A stretch of DNA of 46,998 nt from Firmicutes bacterium UBA2598 (lineage in GTDB: Bacteria > Bacillota > PH28-bin88): contig DDKM01000102.1 of NCBI GenBank assembly GCA_002339345.1, positions 1 through 46,998 of the forward strand, given 5' to 3'. Made by a program: the position numbers and the translations under genes. The notes under the pieces are model-generated. The model made no database searches, was not told the DNA's origin, and was given only the letters and a program-made list of their open reading frames with translations. This document shows positions 16,329 to 25,148 of this stretch, piece by piece; position 1 is the first letter of the stretch; each line of letters begins with the position of its first letter.

Positions 16329-16694
16329 TTACCACATACCACGGAAACCGCCCATCATCCCCCCGCCAAAACCAGTGGGAGCGGGGTTAGCGCCCTGGCC
16401 ACCGCCACAGTGGCCGCCGCCGCGCCCCATCAGGCCCATCATACCGCCAAACCCATTGGCACGGTGCATTTCTTCCATGTAATCCATGTGTTCAATGAGG
16501 CTCTGGGCCTGTTCTGCCGTCAATTCGCCGCCTTCAACATACTTGTTGATGATCTGTTTTTTCAAGTCATACATTTGCTTGTACAGCTGGTCAATCTCCT
16601 CTTGCTGCTGGTCGGTGAGGGCCGCGAAGGCAGCCGGGACCACCAGGGCCGCCACCAGCAGTACCACCACCGTAATTACAAGGATTTTTTTCAC
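16329..16694 (-). CDS. Secreted DUF2680 (YckD-like) protein, Gly/Met-rich tail
   Basis: 121-residue exported protein. The signal peptide is KKILVITVVVLLVAALVVPA ending AFA; the mature part has a helical DUF2680 core (TDQQQEEIDQLYKQMYDLKK, ELTAEQAQSL) and a tail rich in Gly, Met and His with one Cys (MGRGGGHCGGGQ), which could bind metal. The GTG at 16694 is preferred: AGGAGG lies eight bases upstream, and the GTG at 16703 is inside that site. It lies just downstream of the sensor kinase gene on the same strand and may be part of that regulon. Confidence 0.82.
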   Translation of the reverse strand: MKKILVITVVVLLVAALVVPAAFAALTDQQQEEIDQLYKQMYDLKKQIINKYVEGGELTAEQAQSLIEHMDYMEEMHRANGFGGMMGLMGRGGGHCGGGQGANPAPTGFGGGMMGGFRGMW

Positions 16695-16775
16695 CCCTGA
16701 CACCTCCTTTCTCCTTGCCTTTAAGCATATGGTACCACCGCAGTGTGGAGAAGGTATGCCCGAGGTGTGGAGAGT

Positions 16776-17918
16776 TTATGAACTTGTAACACGGTGTACA
16801 GGAACAGTAAAGGAAAAGGTGCTACCCTTGCCGGGCTCGCTCTCCGCCCATACCCTGCCACCGTGGGCCTCCACCAGCTGTTTGACGATGGCCAGCCCGA
16901 TGCCCGTTCCGCCGCTGGCCCTGGCCCGGGACTCGTCCGCCCGGTAAAAATGATTAAAGATATGAGGCAGATCGGTAGGCGGGATACCCACACCGGTATC
17001 CGCCACCTGGACCAGGATGGACTCCTTGCCAGATCCTTCGCCCAGTACCCTGACCGTCAACCTGACCTTTCCGCCCTCCGGCGTGTAGCGCAAGCTGTTG
17101 GTCAGGAGATTGTACAGCACCTGGTGCAGACGGTCCTGATCCGCACTCACCTGTGGCAGTTCCGCCGGCAGATCCATGTCCAGGGTAATGCGTTTTTCCT
17201 CCGCCACCGGCCGCAGTAGCTGGCAAGCCTTGCGAACCACTTCCTTGAGGTTCACCGGACGGCGATCCAGTTTCAACTGCCCCACATCCGCCAGGGCCAG
17301 ATCCCGTAAATTGTTAACCAGCCTGGATAGTCGCAAACTTTCATCATAAATGGAGGCGATGTGCTGCTGGTTTGGCTCCACCACCCCGTCCAGCATCCCC
17401 TCCAGGTTCCCCTGGATGATGGAAAGAGGCGTCCGCAGTTCGTGGGTAATGTCCGCCATCAACCGGCGCCGCATCCTTTCGGTGGCCTGCAGGTTCTTGG
17501 CCATCACATTAACCGCCCTGGTTAAGTCTGCAATCTCCCTGCCACCCCCGGTCACCTGTGCCCGCTCCTGGAAGTTGCCGCTACTGATCTGCTGGACGGT
17601 ATGGGTTAGCCGCTTTAGGGGGTCAGCAATGGCCCGGGAAAGGACTAACCCTATAACCAGGCCGAAACCGCCGGCCACCATCGCCCCCAAGTACAGGGAA
17701 CGGAATACGGACTGCAAAAACTGGCGCTCGGCGGTACCAAAATAGGCCTCCATCATCATACCCATACCCATTTCCCAGTGGCCCCGCATGTGACCCATGC
17801 CCAAGTAGTTCCAGAACTCGTTGGTGATGGTCACCCTGGCCAGCAACGCCGTAACCACCGCGGACACCACAACCACCAGTAGAAAGGAAAGCACCAGCTT
17901 CCATGTTATGCTACGCAC
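16776..17918 (-). CDS. Two-component sensor histidine kinase
   Basis: About 380 residues. Helix 1, a short ~45-residue outside loop, helix 2, HAMP domain, H-box DITHELRTPLS, and HATPase_c with NLLTNSLRYTPEGG, DTGVGI and GGTGIGLAI. The loop contains many Met and His residues (LGMGHMRGHWEMGMGMMM), suggesting it binds a soft metal such as Cu(I) or Ag(I); that is inference. The GTG at 17918 overlaps the regulator stop by eight bases; a GTG nine bases earlier is possible. Confidence 0.93.
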   Translation of the reverse strand: MRSITWKLVLSFLLVVVVSAVVTALLARVTITNEFWNYLGMGHMRGHWEMGMGMMMEAYFGTAERQFLQSVFRSLYLGAMVAGGFGLVIGLVLSRAIADPLKRLTHTVQQISSGNFQERAQVTGGGREIADLTRAVNVMAKNLQATERMRRRLMADITHELRTPLSIIQGNLEGMLDGVVEPNQQHIASIYDESLRLSRLVNNLRDLALADVGQLKLDRRPVNLKEVVRKACQLLRPVAEEKRITLDMDLPAELPQVSADQDRLHQVLYNLLTNSLRYTPEGGKVRLTVRVLGEGSGKESILVQVADTGVGIPPTDLPHIFNHFYRADESRARASGGTGIGLAIVKQLVEAHGGRVWAESEPGKGSTFSFTVPVHRVTSS

Positions 17919-18603
17919 GGCCGTCACCGGTAAACTTGTAACCTACGCCAAAGACCGTCAAAATGTACGTGGGGTTTTTGGGATCAGGTTCCAGCTTGCG
18001 GCGCAGGTTTTTAATATGGGTATCGATGGAACGCTCATAACCTTCGAAGGAAAAACCCTGCACCGCGTCCAGCAGCTGCATGCGGGTAAACACCCGCCCC
18101 GGTGACCTGGCCATGGCCTGTAGCAGACGGAACTCGGTGGGTGTCAAATCCAACACCTGACTGCCCAGCCGGGCTTCAAAGCGTTCAAAATCGATGGTCA
18201 GATCCCCCACCTGCAGTTTATCTTCCTGGGCCGGTTCCCCGCCTGTGCGCCTGATCACCGCCTTCACCCGGGCCACCAGTTCCCTGGTGCTGAATGGTTT
18301 TGTGATATAATCATCCGCCCCCAGTTCTAACCCGATGACCTTATCCGGCTCATCATCCCTGGCAGTGAGCATAATAACGGGAACTCTGGATTCCGACCGC
18401 AGTATCCGGCAGACATCAAACCCACCCATCCGGGGCAGCATCACATCCAGAATGACCAAGTCCGGCCTGTTTTCCCTGACCATTTTGAGGGCAGTTTCCC
18501 CATCAAAGGCACTGAGGGTCTGGTATCCCTCTTTTTCCAGGTATGCCTGGACCAGGTCTACAATCTTGGGATCATCATCCACGATCAAGATCTTGTGTTG
18601 CAA
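17911..18603 (-). CDS. OmpR/PhoB-family response regulator
   Basis: 230-residue regulator: receiver domain with the acidic pocket DDD, phospho-acceptor Asp in LVILDVMLP and Lys in ITKPF, then a winged-helix domain (DLTPTEFRLLQAMARSPG; RSIDTHIKNLRRKLEP). TTG at 18603 follows a GGGGG site by eight bases and is preferred to the GTG at 18612. It is the partner of the overlapping kinase and probably regulates the envelope genes around it. Confidence 0.94.
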   Translation of the reverse strand: MQHKILIVDDDPKIVDLVQAYLEKEGYQTLSAFDGETALKMVRENRPDLVILDVMLPRMGGFDVCRILRSESRVPVIMLTARDDEPDKVIGLELGADDYITKPFSTRELVARVKAVIRRTGGEPAQEDKLQVGDLTIDFERFEARLGSQVLDLTPTEFRLLQAMARSPGRVFTRMQLLDAVQGFSFEGYERSIDTHIKNLRRKLEPDPKNPTYILTVFGVGYKFTGDGRA

Positions 18604-18700
18604 GCCAGCCACCCCCTTGTACTATCCTCTAAAGTATACCGCAAAGCAGCAGAAAAGGACACACCCGCCGTCACAAGGAAGTGGAGGCGGCCAGCTTCCG

Positions 18701-19147
18701 TTAGCATGCGGGATGGGCATGTCGCCGGATAGCCCGGACCATGATCAGGATTCCCATGAGATTGACGGCAATGCCGATGCTCATCAAGGGATACCTGTAC
18801 TGGGACAGGAAAAGGGCCGCACCGGACAGGCCGATGACAGGAGCCACATCCGCCAGGTGATGGACGCAACAGGCCACCATGGTGGCGGTGGAGGTGCCAG
18901 TGCCGGCCACAGCGGCCAGATTCCCCCCCCGGCTTTTGGCCCGGATTACTTGTTTCAGGTAGACAAACAGTCCCATCTGGGTGCCAAAACCAGCAGCAAT
19001 GGCCACTACATAAGGCCAGTCATCCACCAAAAGCTGTGCAGCGTGTACCAGCGACCGGGAGGTCAAACCCACCAGGAGCAGGTAAAAGGCCAACAGGCCG
19101 GTGGAAGCCAAGAGCCCCATCACCATGGGCCGTTTGCGGGAAATCAT
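18701..19147 (-). CDS. Four-helix membrane protein with a Cys-Cys-Val-His-His motif
   Basis: 148-residue membrane protein with four predicted helices; I do not recognise the family with certainty. The motif MVACCVHHLADV in the third helix, followed by GLSGAALFLSQY, looks like a metal- or haem-interacting site and recalls small mercury/heavy-metal transport proteins only in general form. The C-terminus is RRHAHPAC. ATG at 19147 has GGGGGG upstream. It lies upstream of a two-component system with a Met/His-rich sensor loop, which fits a role in metal handling, but this is inference. Confidence 0.75.
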   Translation of the reverse strand: MISRKRPMVMGLLASTGLLAFYLLLVGLTSRSLVHAAQLLVDDWPYVVAIAAGFGTQMGLFVYLKQVIRAKSRGGNLAAVAGTGTSTATMVACCVHHLADVAPVIGLSGAALFLSQYRYPLMSIGIAVNLMGILIMVRAIRRHAHPAC

Positions 19148-19267
19148 GGGTCACCCCCCTTTGGGACCAGCGATATACCCCTAATGATGCTGGTTAGATG
19201 ATAGGATATGGGTTTGAACGGGTTATGAACAATTTTTGAGTCCCTTATGAAGAATGATTGTCGAATC

Positions 19268-19289
19268 AAAAAGGCGCCGGAGCGCCTTT
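19268..19289 (-). terminator. Rho-independent terminator after the PhoU-like gene
   Basis: Perfect stem AAAGGCGC/GCGCCTTT with a four-base loop, followed on the minus strand by TTTTTGATT. Confidence 0.85.
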
Positions 19290-19367
19290 GTAAATCTAGC
19301 CGGATTTATAGCACCTGCTGCGGGCTAGATGATCTGGGGAGCCTCATGCTTTCGTGAGGAGAAATGT

Positions 19368-19958
19368 TCACTGGCCATACTGGCGGGAAATGTGCCTCAG
19401 GTTCCAGGATTGATCGCGGAAGGAGTCCAAAATAAAGAGATACAGGGTGGAGGAGCGGGGCATACAGACCCCCTTGATCAGCCGTTCCTCATGTTCGCTG
19501 GCAAAACGGCGGATATCCCCCTCCAGCGTAGAGAACCGGGTCAGCATGTAATCCCGGATGGCCAGGTTGGCGGTAAGCAGCAGGTCCTCCGTATGTTTGA
19601 GCAGGGATAGGGTAGTTTCAAAGAGTTCCTTGAGTTCAGTCACCGCCTTATTGCTGAACAGAATGCCCTCCTTGACCTTGGTTTCCACTGTGGAGTTCAG
19701 CTTTTCCTGGCTATCCCGCACCTTGCCCAGGGCTATCAGACAATCCAGGGCCTTCTCGGCCTCCTCCAGGCGGCGGGCCTGCTCCTCCCCGCCCAGCAGC
19801 GCTGACATCATCTCCTTAATTTTCCGCTCCAGCCCCTTGGCCTCCACGGCAGCCTTCTCCAGGGGGATCAGGCGGTTTTTCAAAAAGCCCTCATAGGTAT
19901 AGGTCAGGTTTTCCCGCAGGGCTTTGGCCACCAGGTCAAGGCGAGGTACAGGTTCCAT
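19368..19958 (-). CDS. PhoU-domain-like protein
   Basis: 196-residue, all-helical soluble protein. The C-terminal half (about 90-190) resembles the PhoU-like tail of Na/Pi cotransporters: repeated KEGILFSNKAVTELKELFET and the ending CMPRSSTLYLFILDSFRDQS. No transporter part is present. The ATG at 19958 has GAGGAGG upstream; an in-frame extension of 33 codons has no ribosome site. It is monocistronic, between two terminators. The family call is moderate; function could be regulatory. Confidence 0.65.
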   Translation of the reverse strand: MEPVPRLDLVAKALRENLTYTYEGFLKNRLIPLEKAAVEAKGLERKIKEMMSALLGGEEQARRLEEAEKALDCLIALGKVRDSQEKLNSTVETKVKEGILFSNKAVTELKELFETTLSLLKHTEDLLLTANLAIRDYMLTRFSTLEGDIRRFASEHEERLIKGVCMPRSSTLYLFILDSFRDQSWNLRHISRQYGQ

Positions 19959-20030
19959 GGGGCTCCCTCCTCGGTGCATATTCTTTAGGTAATGGCAATT
20001 ATACTGAAATTTCTGTAACTTAACAAGGGG

Positions 20031-20052
20031 AAAATGCGGCCGATTGGCCGCA
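20031..20052 (-). terminator. Rho-independent terminator after the acyl-CoA ligase
   Basis: Stem TGCGGCC/GGCCGCA with a four-base loop and a following TTTT on the minus strand, about 50 bases below the ligase stop. Confidence 0.75.
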
Positions 20053-20099
20053 CCCAAGAACCCATTTGATGGAATGGCCGTGGCATGAAGGACGGACCA

Positions 20100-21788
20100 T
20101 CATGTGGCCTTGGACAGGTGCTTCTGCCTTTCCTCCTCCACCAGCGCCCGGCGAAGGATTTTGCCAATGAGGGTCTTGGGCAGGGAAGTGCGGAACTCCA
20201 CCTGGGTGGGAACCTTGTACTTGGCCATTCTGCCCTTGCAGTACTCGATGATTTCCTCCGGCGTACACTCCTGCCCCTCTTTCAGCACAATGTAGGCCTT
20301 CACCGTTTCACCCCGGTAGGCGTCCGGCACACTGGCCACCACCGCTTCCTGTACCTTGGGATGGGTGTACAGTACCTCTTCCACTTCCCGCGGGTAAATG
20401 TTATACCCACCGGCGATGATCATGTCCTTTTTACGGTCCACAATGGCAAAATACCCATCCTCGTCCATGGTAGCCATGTCGCCGGTGAACAGCCACCCAC
20501 CCTTCAGCACCAGTTCCGTCTCCTCCGGGTTCTGCCAGTAGCCCTTCATCACCTGTGGGCCGCTCACCGCCAGCTCACCCACCTCGCCGGGCGGAACTTC
20601 CGTCCCATCCTCCAAGCTGACCACCTTGGCATCGGTACCCGGTACCGGCAGGCCCATCCGCCCTGACTTGCGGTGGCCGAAGATGGGGTTGGCGTGGGTA
20701 ACCGGAGAGGCCTCGGACAAGCCGTAGCCCTCCACCAGCCGCCCGCCGGTCAGTTCTTCAAACCTGGCCTGTACCTCCACCGGCAAGCCGGCGGCACCGC
20801 TGATGCAGGCGGTAATGGAACTCAAGTCGTACTTTTTAATCTCGGGATGGTTGATGATGGCTACGTACATGGTGGGGACACCCGGGAAGAGGGTTGGCCG
20901 CTGTTTCTGGATGGTCTGCAAAACATCCTTTAAAATGAACTGGGGCAGCAAGATCAACACGGAACCAGTCATGATGCCCAGGTTCAGGCAGGTGGTCATG
21001 GCGTAGCTGTGGAAAAGGGGCAGCACCGTCAGGATGCGCTCCTTGCCCTCCTCCATTTTGTTGAACCATGCCTGGATCTGCTTGGCGTTGCTCAACAAGT
21101 TGCGGTGGGTGAGCATGGCTCCCTTGGGAATGCCGGTGGTGCCGCCGGTATACATCAACACCGCCAGGTCCTCCGCCGGGTTGATGTCCACCTGGGGCGG
21201 CTGCTTGCCGGCATACCTTTGCAGCAGGGCAGGCAGCAGGTGGGTGGTACTGTCAACGGGTACCTCCACCCGGTGGCCGTCCTTTTTCTCTTTGAACAGG
21301 GTGAACAGGGTTTTCAGCAGGGGTGGGAAGTACTCCTTGATGTTGGTAACAATAACGTGCCGCAGTTTTGTTTTGGGCCTAATGCGGGCCACCAGCGGGT
21401 AAAACCTGGACAGGGTCAAAATCACCTCAGCACCGGAGTTGTTCAGTTGAGACTCCATTTCCCGCTCCACATAGAGGGGATTGCACGGCACGATCACCCC
21501 GCCAGCCTTCAGCACCCCGTAATAGGCCAGCAAAAACTGGGGTGAGTTGGGCAGGTGGATAGCCACCCGGTCTCCCTTTTGTACTCCCATGTCCACCAGG
21601 GCAGCGGCAAAGGCGTTTGCCAGGGACTGCAACTGCCGGTAGGTGAGCTGTGCCCCCATAAAGGTGGCAGCGGGTCGGTCGGAGAAGCGCCGGGCACTGG
21701 CATCCAGCACCTCAAACAGGCTAATGTTTGGAATTTCCAGGCTGTGGGGCACCCCCGCTTCATAATTTTTATACCACGGCTTGGACAA
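20100..21788 (-). CDS. lcfA: Long-chain-fatty-acid-CoA ligase-like AMP-forming enzyme
   Basis: 562-residue ANL-superfamily ligase that activates a carboxylic acid to its CoA thioester with ATP. Motifs: P-loop YTGGTTGIPKGA, VEGYGLSEASPV (adenine/acyl region), GWLFTGDMATMDEDGY, DRKKDMIIAGGYNIYP (hinge) and the catalytic Lys in PKTLIGKILRR. The TTG at 21788 follows GGGAGG by eight bases; the GTG at 21797 overlaps it. It is the last gene after the dehydratase/reductase-like trio, 24 bases after the activator gene, so it probably supplies that enzyme's acyl-CoA substrate. A fatty acid is the family default, but an aromatic or hydroxy acid is possible. Confidence 0.92.
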   Translation of the reverse strand: MSKPWYKNYEAGVPHSLEIPNISLFEVLDASARRFSDRPAATFMGAQLTYRQLQSLANAFAAALVDMGVQKGDRVAIHLPNSPQFLLAYYGVLKAGGVIVPCNPLYVEREMESQLNNSGAEVILTLSRFYPLVARIRPKTKLRHVIVTNIKEYFPPLLKTLFTLFKEKKDGHRVEVPVDSTTHLLPALLQRYAGKQPPQVDINPAEDLAVLMYTGGTTGIPKGAMLTHRNLLSNAKQIQAWFNKMEEGKERILTVLPLFHSYAMTTCLNLGIMTGSVLILLPQFILKDVLQTIQKQRPTLFPGVPTMYVAIINHPEIKKYDLSSITACISGAAGLPVEVQARFEELTGGRLVEGYGLSEASPVTHANPIFGHRKSGRMGLPVPGTDAKVVSLEDGTEVPPGEVGELAVSGPQVMKGYWQNPEETELVLKGGWLFTGDMATMDEDGYFAIVDRKKDMIIAGGYNIYPREVEEVLYTHPKVQEAVVASVPDAYRGETVKAYIVLKEGQECTPEEIIEYCKGRMAKYKVPTQVEFRTSLPKTLIGKILRRALVEEERQKHLSKAT

Positions 21789-21812
21789 GGACAGCACCTC
21801 CCTTAAAAAATT

Positions 21813-22643
21813 TTACGTTTTGGGCTGGTTGTTGGCAAAGGCGTCCCTGGCCAGCAGAGCAGCCCCCAGGGCCCCCACCAGGTGGGGATCCGGCAGCACC
21901 TCTACCGGCAGGCCGAGCATGGTAGCCAGGGCCCTTACCACACCCCGGTTGTGGGCCACCCCGCCAGTCATCACTACCCGGGGCTGTACGCCAATGCGCC
22001 CGGCCATGCCTGCCACCCGTTCCGCCACTGCCAGGCACAGGCCGGCGGCGATGTTCTCCTTGGAACTGCCCGCCGCGATGTGGGAAACTACCTCCGACTC
22101 GGCAAACACTGTACAGGTACTGGAAATAGCTACCGGCTGGTTGGACGCCACGGCCAGCCGGCCCAGGGAGTCAACGTTCTCCTCCAGGGCCCCCGCCACC
22201 ACCTCCAGAAAACGGCCAGTGCCTGCCGCACACTTGTCGTTCATGGCAAAATCCAGCACTGTGCCCCCCTGGGCCACCCGGATGACCTTGCTGTCCTGTC
22301 CTCCGATGTCAATCACCGTGGCTGTCCCGGGCTCCAGGTGGTACGCTCCCCTGGCATGGCAGGTGATTTCCGATACCTGCCGGTGGGCTTGAGCCAACTT
22401 GTGCCGGCCGTAGCCGGTGGCCACCACCCGGACCGGCAGCTTGGCGGGGTCCCCCCCCTGCCGCCCCCAAACCTCCGGCGTCACCCCGGTTTGGGCGGCC
22501 AGCAGGCCCTTCAGCAGATGCCAGGCATTTTCCGCACCCCGGTAGCCGGTACGGGTGGTCTCACAGCCCACCACCTTCCCCTGTTGATCCAACATCACCA
22601 CCTTGACGGCGGTTGAGCCGATATCCACCCCGGCAAAGAACAT
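21813..22643 (-). CDS. ASKHA-family activator of a 2-hydroxyacyl-CoA dehydratase / benzoyl-CoA reductase-like enzyme (HgdC/BcrD type)
   Basis: 276-residue ATPase of the BadF/BadG/HgdC family. In this family a homodimer or heterodimer with one shared [4Fe-4S] cluster uses ATP hydrolysis to push a low-potential electron into its partner. Seen: GVDIGSTAVK phosphate loop, VIDIGGQDSK, cluster Cys in NDKCAAGTGRF (near residue 137) and SSTCTVFAESE (near 176), MTGGVAHN. ATG at 22643 has GGGAGGGG upstream. Only one such subunit is present, which favours an HgdC-like homodimer over the two-subunit benzoyl-CoA reductase motor. It lies between the two larger subunits and the CoA ligase. Confidence 0.93.
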   Translation of the reverse strand: MFFAGVDIGSTAVKVVMLDQQGKVVGCETTRTGYRGAENAWHLLKGLLAAQTGVTPEVWGRQGGDPAKLPVRVVATGYGRHKLAQAHRQVSEITCHARGAYHLEPGTATVIDIGGQDSKVIRVAQGGTVLDFAMNDKCAAGTGRFLEVVAGALEENVDSLGRLAVASNQPVAISSTCTVFAESEVVSHIAAGSSKENIAAGLCLAVAERVAGMAGRIGVQPRVVMTGGVAHNRGVVRALATMLGLPVEVLPDPHLVGALGAALLARDAFANNQPKT

Positions 22644-22678
22644 CCTACCCCTCCCTTCCACCCCGTTTTCTGCAGCAA

Positions 22679-23884
22679 CTACCCGTCCAGGGTTTCCATA
22701 AAGGCCTGGATGCGGGTTTTGACAGCCTCCTCAGCATAGCTCCGCGGGTCTGCCATGTCCGCCTCGATGACCAGCCCCGGTACACCGGTCTGTTCCGTTA
22801 CCATCCGTCTGATGTCGTACTGGAAGAGGGTATAAGGCTTGCACGAACGGTTGGCGTGCATGACAAAACCGTGGGCACCGAAATCACGTACCAGTTCCAC
22901 CATCTGGGACGCCCGGTAGGCCAGACCCCTGTTCAAAAAAACGCCAGTATAGGTGCGGGCCAGGGCCGTCAGAGGATCATCACCCTCCATGACGGTACCC
23001 CATCCCCCGGTATAGGTATCCGCGACAAAACAGGCCCGGTGATCCAAAAACTGGCCGTAAAACCGGAGCAGCTTGTGCCAGATGGCGATGTTATCCCACA
23101 CCAGGCGGTACCGCTCCACCGGCAGAGCACCTTCCCCTTTGGCCACCCGCCCTGCCAGTTCTGCCTTCAACTCCCGGTAAAAGTCTATGGCCTGGTCCGT
23201 ACCCCTTAGTACCACTATTGGCGCCATGGCGATAAACAAGTCGGACGCGTTGAGGGGTGAGGGCCGGTGGCGACCCAACAAACGGATTTCACTCCACAGG
23301 CGGGAAGCCTCCCGGGATTTGTCCATCACCCGGTTCAGGCGGTCCTGGTGTAGTTTGTGACCAGTGTGTCGTTCCAAAAATCGCACCATCTCCCTTAACT
23401 GGGCTGCTGCGTAGGCCACCCCTCCATCCGTCAATTCACCGGGGCTAAAGGGGGTATCCCACAGGAACAAAGGCACCCGCAGGTCCCTGGCCAGAGCCTG
23501 GTACCACTTGGTGACGGTACCGCAAATGTTGTTGCAGGCCACCAGCACGGTGGGCCGGGGCAAACCGCCCAGGGGGGCCTGCCGGGGCTCCGCCAGGGAC
23601 CCCAGGTTACATTTGGCATAGGAACAAAGTTCCCGGCTGTAACCACGGGCTTCCGCCACCTGGCACAAGGTGCCCGCCGCCTGCCGGGATCCGCACAAGG
23701 CACCATAATTCTCCGGGTAAACAGGCAGAATACCCATGGCCCGGATAATCTCCACCGGTGCACCGCTGGTGATCCAGGCCACCGGCCGCACATACCTCAA
23801 GTAACGGGCCGCCAGGTAGTGGTTGCCCATCAAACGCGGCAGGCGGTTCAGTGTTTGCAGCCTGCGGTAACGGAGCTCAGCCAT
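22679..23884 (-). CDS. 2-hydroxyacyl-CoA dehydratase / benzoyl-CoA reductase-like subunit (HgdA/BcrB type)
   Basis: 401-residue soluble subunit of the dehydratase D-component superfamily. The N-terminal GAPVEIIRAMGILPVYPENYG is the family opening; Cys candidates for its [4Fe-4S] cluster are in ELCSYAKCNLG, ACNNICGT and RSCKPYTLFQYD. The C-terminus TGVPGLVIEADMADPRSY and TRIQAFMETL are the family closing. ATG at 23884 follows GGGAGG by eight bases and overlaps the previous gene by eight. It should dimerise with the protein encoded just upstream. Substrate cannot be told from sequence: 2-hydroxyacyl-CoA, aromatic acyl-CoA or an unknown enoyl substrate. Confidence 0.9.
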   Translation of the reverse strand: MAELRYRRLQTLNRLPRLMGNHYLAARYLRYVRPVAWITSGAPVEIIRAMGILPVYPENYGALCGSRQAAGTLCQVAEARGYSRELCSYAKCNLGSLAEPRQAPLGGLPRPTVLVACNNICGTVTKWYQALARDLRVPLFLWDTPFSPGELTDGGVAYAAAQLREMVRFLERHTGHKLHQDRLNRVMDKSREASRLWSEIRLLGRHRPSPLNASDLFIAMAPIVVLRGTDQAIDFYRELKAELAGRVAKGEGALPVERYRLVWDNIAIWHKLLRFYGQFLDHRACFVADTYTGGWGTVMEGDDPLTALARTYTGVFLNRGLAYRASQMVELVRDFGAHGFVMHANRSCKPYTLFQYDIRRMVTEQTGVPGLVIEADMADPRSYAEEAVKTRIQAFMETLDG

Positions 23885-25034
23885 GTTGTCCACCTCCCTG
23901 CAGGCGTTCCAGGAAGGCCTGCACCCTTGTCCGGATCTGGCCGGTTACCCCGGTGTGATCCACCTGTAACTGGAGATGGGGTATGCCGGCGGCTGCCAGG
24001 GCCTCCGCCTGGGGAACATACTCCCAGCTATGGGGGTCGCAGAAGTTATCCAGCAGGAAAATCACCCCATCAGCTTTGCGCTGTTTAACCAGGTCAACCA
24101 GGTGTGGGGTAAGGCGATCCTGCAGGCTATGCTTGGCTGGGCAGGACAGGCGGTTTAAGTAGCGATCCGCCAGGGCGGCCAGGGGATCCTCCATCCCCTC
24201 CGTCACCGGACTATCGAAATAACGGGTGCCGCTGCACAGGGTATCGGCAACCACCTGCCCGCCCAGGTCCTCCACCAGGGCCACCAGGGCCAGATCGGTA
24301 AGTACCGCCCCCGCCAGCAGCAGCCGGGGCTGGTGCATGGTTTGTCCTGTTTTGGTGTGCCGGGGTGCTCCCTGACCATGAACCGGCAGGTCGGCCAGCA
24401 CCTTCTGGAGCAACAGGTTGTGCTGCTCCTTGGGCATCAACATGCCGGCGTGGAGCAGGGTATAATAGTCCAGGGCGGCGAGACCGGCCCTGTTTTCTTC
24501 CAGTCGCTGTAACAGGTCACGGTTTATGTTGTAAAGGCGAATGCTCTCCACCAACCTGCCTGAAGTGACAGCCACCCCCGTCACCCCCTCCAAGTCCGCC
24601 ACCAGGTTGCGCAGTTCCCCCAGCAAGTAGTCGCGGCTGCCGGCAGCATCCAGGGCCACCGGACCCACCAGGTTAGCGGTAAGGCGGTGGGGAAAATTGA
24701 GGCGGTAGATCTCCGCCAGGCACTGCATGGTATCACAGGTATGGGTAAAAACCACCCCGGCCAGATGATCCAGGGAGCCGTCCAGCACCTGGCCCAAAAA
24801 AGAACGGGCCAGGGTGCAGGTGTTGACCGGTAAATGGCGATCCACCGGGCCTAAGGGCACCAGCCGCGGCAGCACCCGCACCGGAGTAAAACCGGCAGCA
24901 TGCAGGATTTCCTCCGGCAGGTAGGGGCAGAGGTAGCCTATGGGCTGTGCCCATGGCCCTTGGAAGCCGTCACCCGGCAGGTGGGTATGTTGCCAAAAGG
25001 CTTTTGGATTTACAACTAATTCTTGGATATTCAC
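23877..25034 (-). CDS. 2-hydroxyacyl-CoA dehydratase / benzoyl-CoA reductase-like subunit (HgdB/BcrC type)
   Basis: 385-residue second subunit of the same superfamily. It has GYLCPYLPEEILHAAGFTPV near residue 35, Cys in VNTCTLARSFLG and HTCDTMQC, then CSGTRYFDSPV, SCPAKHS, NFCDPHSWEYVPQ, and the terminal GQIRTRVQAFLE. The three conserved Cys for one [4Fe-4S] cluster seem to be present. Its length (385) is close to BcrC of aromatic degraders. GTG start with AGG/AGGGCG upstream. It is first in the four-gene unit (this, its partner subunit, activator, CoA ligase), about 110 bp below the acyl-CoA dehydrogenase gene, from which a terminator separates it. Confidence 0.9.
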   Translation of the reverse strand: MNIQELVVNPKAFWQHTHLPGDGFQGPWAQPIGYLCPYLPEEILHAAGFTPVRVLPRLVPLGPVDRHLPVNTCTLARSFLGQVLDGSLDHLAGVVFTHTCDTMQCLAEIYRLNFPHRLTANLVGPVALDAAGSRDYLLGELRNLVADLEGVTGVAVTSGRLVESIRLYNINRDLLQRLEENRAGLAALDYYTLLHAGMLMPKEQHNLLLQKVLADLPVHGQGAPRHTKTGQTMHQPRLLLAGAVLTDLALVALVEDLGGQVVADTLCSGTRYFDSPVTEGMEDPLAALADRYLNRLSCPAKHSLQDRLTPHLVDLVKQRKADGVIFLLDNFCDPHSWEYVPQAEALAAAGIPHLQLQVDHTGVTGQIRTRVQAFLERLQGGGQHG

Positions 25035-25083
25035 CGCCCTATACCTGCCCTTTCCTGACTGTTTCGAAAATTTTTTTTAGGGG

Positions 25084-25117
25084 AAAACCCCGGCCCCCGG
25101 AAGTGGGGAGCCGGGGC
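25084..25117 (-). terminator. Rho-independent terminator between fadE and the dehydratase-like genes
   Basis: On the minus strand GCCCCGGC... pairs with GCCGGGG, then TTTT CCCC. The T run is interrupted, so some read-through into the next gene is plausible. Confidence 0.65.
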
Positions 25118-25148
25118 CAAACAACCAGGCTGTATAGCAACAGCCCGC

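Noticed and set aside
22679..23884. Calling the trio benzoyl-CoA reductase outright
   Set aside because: Only one ASKHA subunit and no aromatic-degradation partners are present, so the substrate cannot be assigned.
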